NCBI GenBank assembly: GCA_000482145.1
Contig: AUXH01000129.1
Coordinates: 1-37,316, forward strand
From: Strigomonas culicis
Lineage: Eukaryota > Euglenozoa > Kinetoplastea > Trypanosomatida > Trypanosomatidae
Length of the DNA: 37,316 nucleotides
Direction of reading: 5' to 3'
A program made the translations under genes and the position numbers. Below are positions 19,251-28,802 of the stretch, piece by piece. The number at the start of each line of letters is the position of its first letter. Within the stretch, counting starts at the first letter, position 1. The notes under the pieces are model-generated. The model saw nothing but the letters and a program-made list of their open reading frames with translations, did no database searches and was not told the origin of the DNA.

Positions 19251-20063
19251 TCACTTCTCCATTTCACGGCGCAGACGCTCGAGGCGCTCGCGCTTCTCCT
19301 TGATGCGGGCAGTTCGTGTTGCTTCGTCATCCTCGGCATCCTCTCTGGGACGCTTTGCCGCCACCGGGGAAGACGAAGCAGCGCTCTCTTCCTTAGAGGG
19401 GATCGGGTGATCATGCTTGGCCGATTCCGGAACGGTTGCCTTCTTAGGCGCTATCTCAACCTTTGGAGCAGCAGCCTTCACCTCGCCGCAGTCTGAGATG
19501 ACCACACGCTTGCTGGGCTTACCGGAGGAAGACCCGAGCTTTTCAATGCGCTTCACCACATCGATACCCTCTACTACGCGACCAAACACGACGTGCTTAC
19601 CGTCCAGCCACGGCGTCTGAGCAGTGCAAATGAAAAACTGTGACCCGTTGGTGTTGGGTCCCGCATTGGCCATGGACAGGCACCCAATACCCGTGTGCCT
19701 CCCCGCCTTGCCCGCAAAGGACTCGTCGCGAAATGTGGTCCCGTAAATCGACTCCCCGCCGGTGCCGTTTCCTTTCGTGAAATCGCCGCCTTGCAGCATG
19801 AAGCCGGGAATGATGCGATGAAAAATGGAGTTCTTAAAATGCAAAGGCTTTCCGCTTTTGCCCTTTCCCTTCTCGCCCGTGCAAAGGGCGCGGAAGTTCT
19901 CAACCGTCTTTGGGACAGTATCAGAGTACAGCTCCATCACAATTTTTCCGGACGGCTGGTTATTAATACTGATTTCAAAGAACACCTTGGGGTACGACTT
20001 TGCCGGAGGCGTCTGTATACCTGGTCGCTTCTCGACATGAGGAGGAACACTGATGCGAGACAT
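19251..20063 (-). CDS. Cyclophilin-type peptidyl-prolyl isomerase with charged C-terminal tail
   Basis: This 270-residue protein has a complete cyclophilin domain at about 26-195. Active-site residues are all present: Arg83, Phe88 and Gln91 in [15 protein letters not shown], Phe144 in NGSQFFICT, and Trp152 and His157 in [10 protein letters not shown]. It should therefore isomerise prolyl bonds and bind cyclosporin A. The extended loop GKGKSGK near 66-72 is of the divergent-loop type. After the domain comes an Ala/Lys/Pro-rich linker and a strongly charged tail (about 237-270, KRPRED...[18 protein letters not shown] in part) that looks like a nuclear-type basic helix; localisation is inference. 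The start is placed at MSRISVPP, the first ATG in frame; an upstream GTG-initiated reading of 15 codons is less likely. A T10 tract upstream supplies the splice signal. Confidence 0.95.
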   Translation of the reverse strand: MSRISVPPHVEKRPGIQTPPAKSYPKVFFEISINNQPSGKIVMELYSDTVPKTVENFRALCTGEKGKGKSGKPLHFKNSIFHRIIPGFMLQGGDFTKGNGTGGESIYGTTFRDESFAGKAGRHTGIGCLSMANAGPNTNGSQFFICTAQTPWLDGKHVVFGRVVEGIDVVKRIEKLGSSSGKPSKRVVISDCGEVKAAAPKVEIAPKKATVPESAKHDHPIPSKEESAASSSPVAAKRPREDAEDDEATRTARIKEKRERLERLRREMEK

Positions 20064-20481
20064 CTGGTTTCCTTTATGTTGTCCTTCTCCTTTCTTGATT
20101 GAATTCACTTGTTATTCGGTCTGAAAGTTGTTTGACTTAAAAAAAAAAGACGCCAAACAGACGTGCAAAGATGAAAGAGGTATTCAAGAAACCAAGGGAG
20201 AGAGGCGGGAGGGGAGGAGATGCATCTTGGTTCGTACATACAAAAGCTAAGCAAGTAGATGAATAATAAAAAAAAGCGCATGCCGGGAAACCGTTAGATC
20301 GCGCATGGGGGACCCATCGTAATTAAAAAAAAAAAGTAAACTCATGAACTCAAGAAGAAAGAGAACCGAAAAGAAAGGGAGGGATAAAAAGGAAGAAAGA
20401 AACGTTTGCTTTAGAGGCGTATATATATATATATGAATTTCGAAGATGTACTTATAATCACTCGGACAGCATGGCTGTCAC
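20064..20481. other. Intergenic: tryparedoxin peroxidase 3' flank and cyclophilin splice signal
   Basis: Contains an A10 run at about 20140-20149 (T10 on the minus strand) upstream of the cyclophilin start, purine-rich stretches at 20185-20220 and 20345-20402, and a short (TA)n at about 20419-20434. These fit untranslated regions and splice or polyadenylation signals. No gene is seen. Confidence 0.5.
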
Positions 20482-21168
20482 TCACATGTTCTTCTCAAAA
20501 AACTCTCCCGCCTTGGTCGTGTCCAGGGTAGGCTTGCCTGGAGTCCATCCGCAAGGAATGACGTCGCCATTCTCATCCGCGTACTGGAATGCTTCAATGA
20601 CACGCAGGGCCTCATCCACGTTACGCCCAACGGGCAAATCGTTAATCGTGGAGTGCCGCAGAACACCATTCTTGTCGATAATAAAGAGACCACGAAGCGA
20701 CACCCCGCTTTCCTCGATCAGCACGCCGTAGTCGCGGGCAATATCCATCGTCTTGTCCGCCAGCACGGGGATGTGCATTTCCCCGAGGCCACCCTTCTTC
20801 CGAGGCGTGTTAATCCACGCCAAGTGTGAATACTGCGAGTCGCACGACACGGCGATCACCTGTGTGTTCAGCTTCTCAAAGTCCTTATGGCGGTCGGAGA
20901 AGGCGATAATTTCGGTCGGGCACACAAAGGTGAAATCCATCGGATAAAAAAGAAGCAGAACATACTTCCCTGCGTAGTCGGCGCTGCTGATGTCCTTGAT
21001 AGCGCCATTCACAACGGCCTTCCCACCAAATTCAGGAGCGGGTTGGCGCACGGTAGCCACGTTATACCCCTGGAACTGTACGTTGAGCTTGGGCAAGGTT
21101 GTGGAAAGGGCGCGGCGTTGAGGCAGGCCCATCTTCGCCGCTCCGTACTTCATGGCAAAGCGAAGCAT
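20482..21168 (-). CDS. mTXNPx: Mitochondrial tryparedoxin peroxidase (2-Cys peroxiredoxin)
   Basis: This 228-residue typical 2-Cys peroxiredoxin reduces hydrogen and organic peroxides using electrons from trypanothione via tryparedoxin. The peroxidatic Cys83 is in FTFVCPTE and the resolving Cys206 in an IPC context (VIPCGW), which distinguishes the trypanosomatid mitochondrial isoform from the cytosolic VCP forms. The first ~25 residues are rich in Arg, Lys and Ala without acidic residues ([20 protein letters not shown]), as expected for a mitochondrial presequence. The GGLG motif is present at 126-129, but the protein ends GEFFEKNM without the YF motif of hyperoxidation-sensitive enzymes. 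The mitochondrial form has also been described as a chaperone in Leishmania. The start is the first ATG of the frame. Confidence 0.97.
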   Translation of the reverse strand: MLRFAMKYGAAKMGLPQRRALSTTLPKLNVQFQGYNVATVRQPAPEFGGKAVVNGAIKDISSADYAGKYVLLLFYPMDFTFVCPTEIIAFSDRHKDFEKLNTQVIAVSCDSQYSHLAWINTPRKKGGLGEMHIPVLADKTMDIARDYGVLIEESGVSLRGLFIIDKNGVLRHSTINDLPVGRNVDEALRVIEAFQYADENGDVIPCGWTPGKPTLDTTKAGEFFEKNM

Positions 21169-21615
21169 CGTTCAGGTGTAAATGACTTTGTCAAAGTGAA
21201 AACGTAAAGAAGACGCAATAAGAAGTGGTATAAAAATATCCGTTATAGATTATTAAAACAGCAAATAGTGTGAAAAGGAAGCTCTATAAGAAGAAGGTGC
21301 AAAATGAAGTAAAAGTGTCAGAGGGGCAAGATGGGGAGAGGAGACGTGATTTACATACGGTTATAAGAAGAGGGGTAAAGCCAATCGAAGTGGTGCTGCA
21401 AAAGTGGGCCGACAACCATAAGAACAGAAAAAAAAAGTAAAAGTGATAATTACTGAAAACAGCAACGCGTACAGTGCAAGCATTACTGCACTTCTTCTTT
21501 ATGATTTGGTTTCAGCTTTTTTTTTCTTTTGCAGCTGTTGCTGTTAACGAGAGCATCCGTCATATTTTAATTTACTTTTATTATTGTTGTTATTCGATTG
21601 TATTAAAAGTGAGCG

Positions 21616-21644
<29 letters not shown>
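21169..21644. other. Intergenic ending in an AT microsatellite at the UTP15 stop codon
   Basis: A (TA)n tract of about 29 bases (21616-21644) directly abuts the UTP15 stop codon at 21647-21645. The rest is AT-rich, with a T9 run near 21518-21526 and purine-rich patches upstream of the peroxidase. It is probably untranslated and processing sequence. Confidence 0.55.
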
Positions 21645-21647
<3 letters not shown>

Positions 21648-23081
21648 ATCGCAGTTTATTATGAGTTGCATTACACCCATAGACTTTTCAACGGCACGCA
21701 AACAGGCTAAAGACTGGGATATTTTCTTTTGTGCCTTAACTAATTCCTTGTGCAGAAAAGTACTTGTGCCAACTGACGAACCGTAAATCTCAAAAATGAC
21801 CTCAAAGACAGGAATCATAGTATTGATGAATTGTGGCTTATCAACAAACTCGGTTGCAAAGCGAAGCATCTGCACGACGCAGCGATCGTTTTGATTGTTC
21901 AGCGCAATGTGTAGCGCACCACGGCGAATAAGCTCTTCCACCGTCGAGACCAGTACATCGGATTGGCGAGCGTAGAGCGCACTCTTCAGCGCCTTGCCGT
22001 ACTGGTACGTGGAGAGCCGCTGTTGAATAAGAAGCATCTTCTCCTCCAGGATCTCCTCCTTAGAGAGTTTCCGCGTCTCGGCGCCCAGCGCTGCAGCCGC
22101 GGCGTCACTTTTCGCCTGTGCTTCCTCCCTGAACACAAATATTTTCAGGTCTCCTGAAGCGCTTGCAACCGCAAACTCGGTAGAAGCCGGATGCACAGCA
22201 ATAGCGGTAACGGGCTCGTCAAACTTCTTTGTTGCAATGCACTGCAGCTCCTCGCCAACAAAGGTAAGCATCTTTACCCGGTTGTCTAACGAGCCAGACA
22301 GCAGTGTTTTGTGTCGAGATGAGTAGGACAGCGCAACCACGGACTTGGTATGAAGCGAGGCTTGATAAAAGGGGACAGAAATGCCCTTGCGTGGATCAAA
22401 AAGCGCTATCTGATCGCCTGAACCACAGGCCAACGTGTTCAAGTCGGGCATGTAGCAGAGCGACTCCACCGCGTTCTGTAGGGCGGACTTGGAGAATTGA
22501 ATCGGCGCAGCAAGCCCGGCCCGTGGGTCCCACAAGTTGATGCTGTGATCATATGAGCCACTAAAGAAAGACTCACCGGTGTAGCCTATCAAACTGCGCA
22601 CGTAATCCGTGTGCGCTCGTCCGGTCCCCAGCTCGCCCTCTGTAGTCATATCCCAGAGCTTCACCGTGGTATCGTCGCTGGCAGAAACAATATTGTGTCG
22701 TCCTGCAAAAATAGCGCGTCGTACCTCTCGTGTGTGGCCTGTAAACTGTCTTTCAAACGCAATGTCCGGAGACTTGACGACGACACGCTGATCCACACAC
22801 TGCACATAAAGCTTATCATCGTCCCGGAAAGCGATGGAGTAATTCTTCTTTTCCGTTTGCTCGTTTACTAGAACCCCATCCGTCTGCGGAACACGTAAAA
22901 TAACGACCTGGTTGCTGGACGTACAGCTCAATAGCGAACCAGAGTTGTTGTACGATGCACTGGTAACTTGACCAAAGAGCTTCTGTTCATAGCACAAATT
23001 GACGTTATTCCAAACGATGTGGCTATCCTTTTTCTCTTTCTGAGGGACCCGGCGCAGTGGAAGAGTCCATGAATTGTCCAT
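21645..23081 (-). CDS. UTP15: UTP15-like WD40 protein of the small-subunit processome
   Basis: This 478-residue protein has WD40 repeats at about 40-315 (for example FTGHTREVRRAIFAGRHN, SASDDTTVKLWDM, SGSYDHSINLWDPR). A C-terminal UTP15_C-type helical domain runs from about 340 to the end (LSTYQYGKALKSALYARQ, VEELIRRGALHIALNNQN). UTP15 is part of the t-UTP/UtpA complex that binds nascent pre-18S rRNA in the nucleolus together with U3 snoRNP. The length is close to the usual ~510 residues. The ATG lies downstream of a pyrimidine tract (about 23163-23143 on the minus strand). The neighbours are unrelated in function, which is normal for trypanosomatid polycistrons. Confidence 0.92.
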
Positions 23082-23391
23082 TGTGAAGTTTTGTTTCTTC
23101 TTTTGCTTTCCTCTTTAAAAACCGCCGCACAACGAGATATAGGACGAGAAAGAAAGAAAGAAGGAACATCAACTGAATTATCGATGAGAACACAGACACA
23201 TACGGTCATTAGTGCTCTGGATCGACAGGAATGCATCACAAACACGCAAAAAAGAAAAAAAAAGCAGTGCACAAACATGAATTAATCGTGCAATTGTTGG
23301 TTTGTCTTAGCGGGAAAGGAGCGAATGTGTACATTGAAACAGAGTAAAAAAGTGAACCAAAAAAGAAGAAATAGTTCACAAGGAGGTTTCT
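23082..23391. other. Intergenic: splice region of UTP15
   Basis: The purine tract at about 23143-23163 reads as pyrimidine on the minus strand and lies 60-80 bases before the UTP15 start. The remainder is the probable 3' flank of the next gene upstream. No gene is seen. Confidence 0.5.
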
Positions 23392-24246
23392 TTACAAGGG
23401 CACTACTTTGGTACAACTGACATCCGTATATTTCGCAGAGGAGTCCACATCCTCGCATTCAAATTGGGTAATGCCTCGATGCACGTACTGCCGTTGTACC
23501 ACACATTGCCTTGTGGTAGTGCCTGCATCAGGAATGGCCATGTCTAACCGAATAACGTCACCTATATCCCGTTTTGGATAAATAATACCCACAGCAGCTT
23601 GCGAGATGGAGTCGTTCTCGCCGTAGTAATCAGAAAAGGAAATGGAAGAATTTGCACAGTTGCATCCGACCACCGCTCCACACTGCTGCAAGTAAGAGCG
23701 CTCGGCCCTGGTTAAGCCTAACAACTCGCCAACTTTTTCTATCAGATCCGGCCTGAACATTTTGCTCAAACTGCCAACAACAAACGGGACGTGGGCCGGT
23801 GCAACTGTCCCATTTACCGTCAAGAGGTACAAGCTCACCGAAAGCCATTTCATCTCCACGGAAACTGGCACATTGAACCGCTGGCAGAAAGCGTAAGAAG
23901 GGATCACATCTTGTGGAGACAACAAAGTATCTATGCTTGCGTATGCGCGACCACACAGGTCGTTGGTATTCACCGAGAAACACACACATGGACGCAAGTG
24001 CGGAAAGTGATGCTCTATGGTTCGATACACACTCTTCATCCTGTCATTGCAACCGTGTGTAATGAAGAACACGTCTGCTCTTCCGCGCCTATAATCAAGG
24101 AGCTTAATAGTGCATTGTGAAGAACGTTCACTCGATGCATCATATACTCCTGATTGAGAGGGCAGCGGTGCAACGATGCACCCTTTAGTGGGTGAAGAGA
24201 GAAGGGTGGGGAAAGTCACCTTTATACTATACTCTGGTACAGACAT
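23392..24246 (-). CDS. Hypothetical protein, weak resemblance to a degenerate small-GTPase fold
   Basis: This 284-residue protein has no clear signal peptide or membrane segment. I do not recognise its family. The first ~130 residues have a strand-helix rhythm reminiscent of a Ras-like domain: a strand CTIKLLDYRRG where the switch II strand would be, ADVFFITHG, and then CFSVNTNDL where a G4 motif (NKxD) would sit, with Thr replacing Lys. However, the N-terminal segment has no P-loop (GxxxxGK[S/T]), so nucleotide binding is doubtful. The C-terminal ~150 residues are Cys-containing and unassigned. A GA-rich plus-strand tract (24271-24306) is the minus-strand pyrimidine tract. The first AG at 24264-24263 predicts a 16-base leader, so the start is well supported. 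Confidence 0.75.
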   Translation of the reverse strand: MSVPEYSIKVTFPTLLSSPTKGCIVAPLPSQSGVYDASSERSSQCTIKLLDYRRGRADVFFITHGCNDRMKSVYRTIEHHFPHLRPCVCFSVNTNDLCGRAYASIDTLLSPQDVIPSYAFCQRFNVPVSVEMKWLSVSLYLLTVNGTVAPAHVPFVVGSLSKMFRPDLIEKVGELLGLTRAERSYLQQCGAVVGCNCANSSISFSDYYGENDSISQAAVGIIYPKRDIGDVIRLDMAIPDAGTTTRQCVVQRQYVHRGITQFECEDVDSSAKYTDVSCTKVVPL

Positions 24247-24850
24247 TATTGTTGGAACTATCCTAGATGTAAGAGAGAGAGAAAGAGAGAGAGAGGGAGG
24301 GGGGAAGTCACACCTGTAAGTAAAAGCAGACTAAGAAAGGGGCAGAAAACATATATATCGATACGGAAAATGTTCAGACATTAAACGCGTTGTGGAATTG
24401 CTTGAAATTCTCTCATCACAAGTATTGTCATTTTTGGGGGAGGAAACAAAGAAAATACACAAAAGGAAAAAAAAACAGATTTTGTTTAGTATATATAAAT
24501 ATAATTGGTATTATTATTATTAGGTTTAGAAAAAAAAAGTGGAGTTTCTAATATATTATTTTCTTCACTTCTGGTTTTCCTCAGACAAACAGCGTTACCC
24601 CTTACCATCAATTTATTCTTGTAACTTTCATTGAACAATATACTAACTTCCTTTTTTTTTTACCTTCTTCTATTGTCATTGTTGCGTTATTATTATTACT
24701 ATTCTACTCGCTTCAGACAAAATAAAAGTAAGAATTGCAAAGGCGAAAAAAAAAAGAAAAAAAAAGAGTGACGCAGAGAGAAGGAAAAGAGAACACTAAC
24801 TGAAAAGGGGGATACTGTAAATGTAGTAGGTACTGGCTTATGAGTATGTT
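24247..24850. other. Intergenic: CNOT11 3' flank and GA/CT tract
   Basis: The GA tract at 24271-24306 is a CT-rich tract in the sense of transcription, with an acceptor AG at 24264-24263. From 24440 to 24790 the sequence is very AT-rich with A and T runs and scattered ATT triplets, probably the CNOT11 3' untranslated region. No RNA gene is recognised. Confidence 0.55.
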
Positions 24851-26155
24851 CTATTTTTTCATTTCCTCCCACTGACTCTTGTGATCACTAGACTTGAGCA
24901 ACTCCTCCACGTCCGGCTTCAGTGCGTCTGCAATGAAAATCTCTTTGTTTTCGCTTGCCTTCTTAGTCATAAGTTCGTGAAGAAAGTTGGCGAACGCGTT
25001 GAAGGAAGCCTTTTCATCCTCCGTGAGCGATGGCTTTCCTTTGAACTCGCGAATCTTCTCAGAAATATATAGACGGACATCTGGCTGCGTTAACAGCTTG
25101 GGCACGTGAAGAAGGACCTCTTCTAGCTTTCCACGCGGCATCTTTGCTCCAATAAGAGTCTGAATGTAAAAGCTGGTGACAGTGCTGGGAACGGTAGCAA
25201 GGGCAAGAGCGCAAACGTCCGGGCTCACAGAGGCCAGTGCAATCAGCAATGACACATTGATGCCACTCGTTTTGCTAACTGACTCATTTTTTAAGAGTGT
25301 TGTTAGCTTTTCCTTGTCGTCTAACGAGAGCACACTCTCAGTTGCCGCATTCAGCAGTTTTTGGGCTGCAGTCCAGTCAGCGCTGTGTGGTTCGCCAATA
25401 AGAAAGAGGTCGGTCGATCCAGGGAGGAGATACCTGATCTCACCAACAGTCAGTGGCATCATGGGGAGCTTCGCCGGCGCCAGTGACTTGTGCAAGCTCA
25501 GAGAAGCCCTTGCCACGGCGTGACGGTGAAAAACAGCCGCAGCCTCATTAAGGCCTCCCGCTGTGTTCTTCTCACGCTCTGTCATCCACACCCGTGACAC
25601 CTGTGCAAGGGGTTCTTTGACTTTGGCACTTCCCTTTTCCCAATTGTCCAGCGCCACATCAATGTCTTCCTGTTTCATGGAAAGAAGGGTGGAAGGCTTA
25701 TCTGTCCCAGTAACAGAATCTGTAAGAAGGTTAATGGCAAATAGCTTTGCGGCAGAGTGCATGCGATAGCTATCACCAAACGTGGCCTCAAAGCTCTTTT
25801 TGTTTTCCTTCGACTCCTTGTTGGATGAGTAGCGCAGCTGTTCGGAGAGGAAAATGTCATTCTTGATTCCTTTTTCCAACTCAATCAGAACGTCGTAAAA
25901 CACCGAATACGCGAGCACGCACTCTGCCTTTCTCATTGTATTGACTACGTAAAGAGAAGATATTAATGCCACTCCTTCACATACGGCGATTAAATCCTGG
26001 AAAACATTTTTAAACTCGTTGCACACGGTGGTGTACTGCGCCGGCGGAAATGACTGCTGAAACTGCTTTCCGATGTCGTCCAGTGTTTGGTTCGCATCGA
26101 AGAGACAGTCTAAGAGCTTTGCCTTACCCGCAGCTCCTAAGTACTCCATTGACAT
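24851..26155 (-). CDS. CNOT11: CNOT11-like subunit of the CCR4-NOT complex
   Basis: This 434-residue protein has a C-terminal half (about 235-425) that fits the CNOT11 conserved domain (DUF2363). LPMMPLTVGEIRYLLPGS corresponds to the short hydrophobic entry motif. A helical array with VSLLIALASVSPDVCALAL and VRLYISEKIREF follows, and FANFLHELMTKK aligns with the family's late helices. The N-terminal ~120 residues resemble the HEAT-like CNOT11 front (LFDANQTLDDIGKQFQQSF). CNOT11 with CNOT10 forms a peripheral module of the deadenylase complex; both are described in T. brucei. The call rests on remembered family patterns rather than strong identity. The frame is open 14 codons further upstream from a GTG, but MSMEYLG is the first ATG; a second ATG two codons on is also possible. 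Confidence 0.78.
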   Translation of the reverse strand: MSMEYLGAAGKAKLLDCLFDANQTLDDIGKQFQQSFPPAQYTTVCNEFKNVFQDLIAVCEGVALISSLYVVNTMRKAECVLAYSVFYDVLIELEKGIKNDIFLSEQLRYSSNKESKENKKSFEATFGDSYRMHSAAKLFAINLLTDSVTGTDKPSTLLSMKQEDIDVALDNWEKGSAKVKEPLAQVSRVWMTEREKNTAGGLNEAAAVFHRHAVARASLSLHKSLAPAKLPMMPLTVGEIRYLLPGSTDLFLIGEPHSADWTAAQKLLNAATESVLSLDDKEKLTTLLKNESVSKTSGINVSLLIALASVSPDVCALALATVPSTVTSFYIQTLIGAKMPRGKLEEVLLHVPKLLTQPDVRLYISEKIREFKGKPSLTEDEKASFNAFANFLHELMTKKASENKEIFIADALKPDVEELLKSSDHKSQWEEMKK

Positions 26156-26480
26156 TCGAACGAAAAGGCTAAGATAATAATGATAAAATAATAACACTAT
26201 TTTAATATGAATGAAACCGTATATGGATATATGGATATCAGGTTCAAACGTAATATTAATATAACTGTAATATGAAGCTTACTAATGGTTCGTATGTACA
26301 AGAAAGTAGGAAGTGAAGAGGGAAAAAAAAAAGAATAAAAAGCTCATGCAGAATTAAAGCACATCATAATAAGTAAAAAAAAAGTTTCTTTTAAAAAAAA
26401 AAATGTAATCGAAACTATGCTTCACAGCATATGCACAGAAAAAGAAAGAAAAAAACGATACATCAATCACTGTGTACTTC
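26156..26480. other. Intergenic: Cys-rich gene 3' flank and CNOT11 splice region
   Basis: AT-rich, with a small direct repeat ATATGGAT at about 26220-26236 and A runs at 26320-26331, 26377-26385 and 26393-26403. The A/G-rich run at about 26317-26340 is a candidate minus-strand pyrimidine tract for CNOT11. No gene is seen. Confidence 0.5.
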
Positions 26481-28319
26481 TTATGTTTTTATAACGAAAG
26501 AAAAAGCAGGAATACTGCAACACTGCACGTTCGTTACAGTTAAAAATAAAACAATGCAATCCGACTCTGTTGGTTTAAGTGTTTTGATAAGACGCGTTTT
26601 AAAAACGACAGAAAATGGATCCCCTCCTTGTGAAACTATTGTTGACAGTGGAAAGGGCAATTTCGTCACTGCACTGGAAAAGTCAGCAGTGGGTGTGAAC
26701 GGATTACGAGAGAAAAAACGGACCATTACATTAGGGTCCACCTGGTCTTCACTGAGTAACGAACTGTTTTCATCGGAAAGACAGACAGCAATGGAAGGAG
26801 GAAAGTTACTGCAAAGGGAGCACGAGTAACCCATAAATCCAACCGCCCCGTATTCTTGATGCACCATAGAACAAATAGACGGGCAGAGGAGGTAACTGTC
26901 TGAGGGTACTGAGAATACATTAGACGACGCGCATGCTCCTAACTCTTCTGATGAACAATTCGTCACAGTACCAATGACGAAGAGACAATCGCCCATCAAA
27001 TGTGTTTCCGTTGTGGTGAAAAGAGCGTAGGCGCCCTCTTTTAAAAAATGTGGAATTCTATAGCGGTGACAATCGATGTCCAAGCCATCAGACTGCGATA
27101 TGCTCAACCATATAATCTCTTTCGTCCATGTTACATTTGGACAAAGGGAGAGGAGTGTACTGCTTCCCTTTTCAAAAATAATATTGTACAAAGGACTGCA
27201 GATGGGAATTGAAAATGCAGCTGCACTCTTTTCTTTATTGATGAATTGAAAATAATGCAGTATCTGTGAAAAAACGTGGTGTTGCTCGACCACACATGTT
27301 GACGAGACACAATAATTCGGGAATGTCAACAGTGTTTCGACTGTTGTCCTGTGAAGCTTGTTGTTGTGCTCCGATTCCAGAATGTGAAATGCGTCCGCTG
27401 TATTTGCCTCTTTCACTATGTTTTCCTTATGTGCGTTCAAGTTGAACACCTGTGTACCGCACGATGGATCATTCGACGGCCGCTGTTCCTCACACAGCAT
27501 TTCTTTGTAGAACTCGTATCCATCTTGACCATAGCAATAATAGTCGCTAACCATGTGTAACGAACCAAGTGCGACAAGTACGTCCGCTAATTGCGCGGGA
27601 TCCGGTGCCACGAGCGAGCAATAAACAGACAATGCAGCAAGACAGATGATGTTATTTGAAAACACGTTTACAGCAACTTTGTTTTCACTGGTCACCGGCG
27701 TGAAACTGAAGCTGGAAAAGCAGCAAGATCCGCCAGATGGATCCAAACTCAACACTTTGTAAAATTTAGCGTCATCTCCATCAACCACTGGAATTGCCAT
27801 TACGCCAACTTCCCACTCTGCAGAAATACAACCGTAAACGTTGCCGCACCTGCATAACGACGTAGAGAGAGGCTTGCAGTGCTTAAAGCGACTGAAAAAC
27901 TCACTCATAAAAAAAAAAGAAGAACACCGATCAATTTCATACAGATTATCCTCACAAACACTTTCTCCATTTTTTAAGCAGTGTGCTTCCAGAAATATGG
28001 AAACCGATTTGATAAATTCGTTCAAGCGCGCGTCTTCACTGCTAAAGTTATCACAAAAGCGAATAAATATGCTTTCGTCATCGCAGGATAATTCTGTACG
28101 ACTTCTTAAGCTGCCTTCTGTATTTTTCACAGAAAACGGATAGTTGATGGATGTGCTTTCTTGTTCAGCTAGCCGTCGCTCAATTATTTTTGATAATTCA
28201 TTTAGCTGTGCTAAACTCATCAAGTATTCATAATACGATTTTCCCGAGTGTATATTCCTCTTCATATGTGAGACACCCACCGCTTGCGAAACATAGCTTT
28301 TTGGATCCCACTGTGGCAT
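26481..28319 (-). CDS. Cysteine-rich hypothetical protein
   Basis: This 612-residue protein has no recognised domain. By hand count it contains about 32 Cys (roughly 5%), spread along the chain as single residues and some pairs (GSCCF, VQCCS) rather than as CxxC zinc motifs. There is no N-terminal signal peptide once the start is set at MPQWDPKS. The upstream part of the open frame, rich in Ile and Phe, is AT-rich leader sequence and not protein. A helical, charged N-terminal region (about 35-60) precedes mixed strand/helix sequence. Codon third positions are more AT-rich than in the highly expressed genes of the window. It is the second gene from the strand-switch region. Function unknown. 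Confidence 0.75.
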   Translation of the reverse strand: MPQWDPKSYVSQAVGVSHMKRNIHSGKSYYEYLMSLAQLNELSKIIERRLAEQESTSINYPFSVKNTEGSLRSRTELSCDDESIFIRFCDNFSSEDARLNEFIKSVSIFLEAHCLKNGESVCEDNLYEIDRCSSFFFMSEFFSRFKHCKPLSTSLCRCGNVYGCISAEWEVGVMAIPVVDGDDAKFYKVLSLDPSGGSCCFSSFSFTPVTSENKVAVNVFSNNIICLAALSVYCSLVAPDPAQLADVLVALGSLHMVSDYYCYGQDGYEFYKEMLCEEQRPSNDPSCGTQVFNLNAHKENIVKEANTADAFHILESEHNNKLHRTTVETLLTFPNYCVSSTCVVEQHHVFSQILHYFQFINKEKSAAAFSIPICSPLYNIIFEKGSSTLLSLCPNVTWTKEIIWLSISQSDGLDIDCHRYRIPHFLKEGAYALFTTTETHLMGDCLFVIGTVTNCSSEELGACASSNVFSVPSDSYLLCPSICSMVHQEYGAVGFMGYSCSLCSNFPPSIAVCLSDENSSLLSEDQVDPNVMVRFFSRNPFTPTADFSSAVTKLPFPLSTIVSQGGDPFSVVFKTRLIKTLKPTESDCIVLFLTVTNVQCCSIPAFSFVIKT

Positions 28320-28802
28320 AATGGCTGAAATAATGGCAATAATTTTAATAATAATAATTAAAACCATACAATGTTTATATTTATATAAGAAAAAAAAAAA
28401 CACTAAAAGCTGAAAGAGAATATTGTCTTAATTATTGTATTGCAACTATATCTATACTTTGGATTACATAACACACACAAAAAAAAAATGTACTTCAAAT
28501 ACGCGCCTCTATAAACTAGTACAAAACAACAATACTGATAACAATAATAATGATAATAATAATAATAAAAATAATAATAATAACACAGACAGAAAAAAAA
28601 AGAGGAAAGGGAAGAAGTCAATATAATAATAACAATAATAATGAAAAAAAAAAAAGGAAGCCAAAAAAGAAAAGAGAGCATTTATAATAACAAATAATAA
28701 TAGTATATTGGTCATAATTAGCTTTACCAAAAGGAGACTAAAATAATCTCCACTAAATAGCAAATAAATTAACACCTCATTATTACTGAACTACACGATA
28801 AT
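28320..28802. other. Intergenic with AAT/AAC trinucleotide repeats
   Basis: Extremely AT-rich. Imperfect (AAT)n and (AAC)n arrays run from about 28530 to 28582 and again at 28621-28641 and 28683-28703, with A runs between them. On the minus strand they read as TTA/TTG repeats between two genes, probably RRM-gene 3' untranslated sequence plus the splice region of the Cys-rich gene. No RNA gene or coding frame is supported. Confidence 0.55.

Noticed and set aside
28320..28403. Hydrophobic N-terminal extension of the Cys-rich protein (apparent signal anchor)
   Set aside because: The Ile/Phe run is translated AT-rich leader DNA upstream of a better ATG at 28319.
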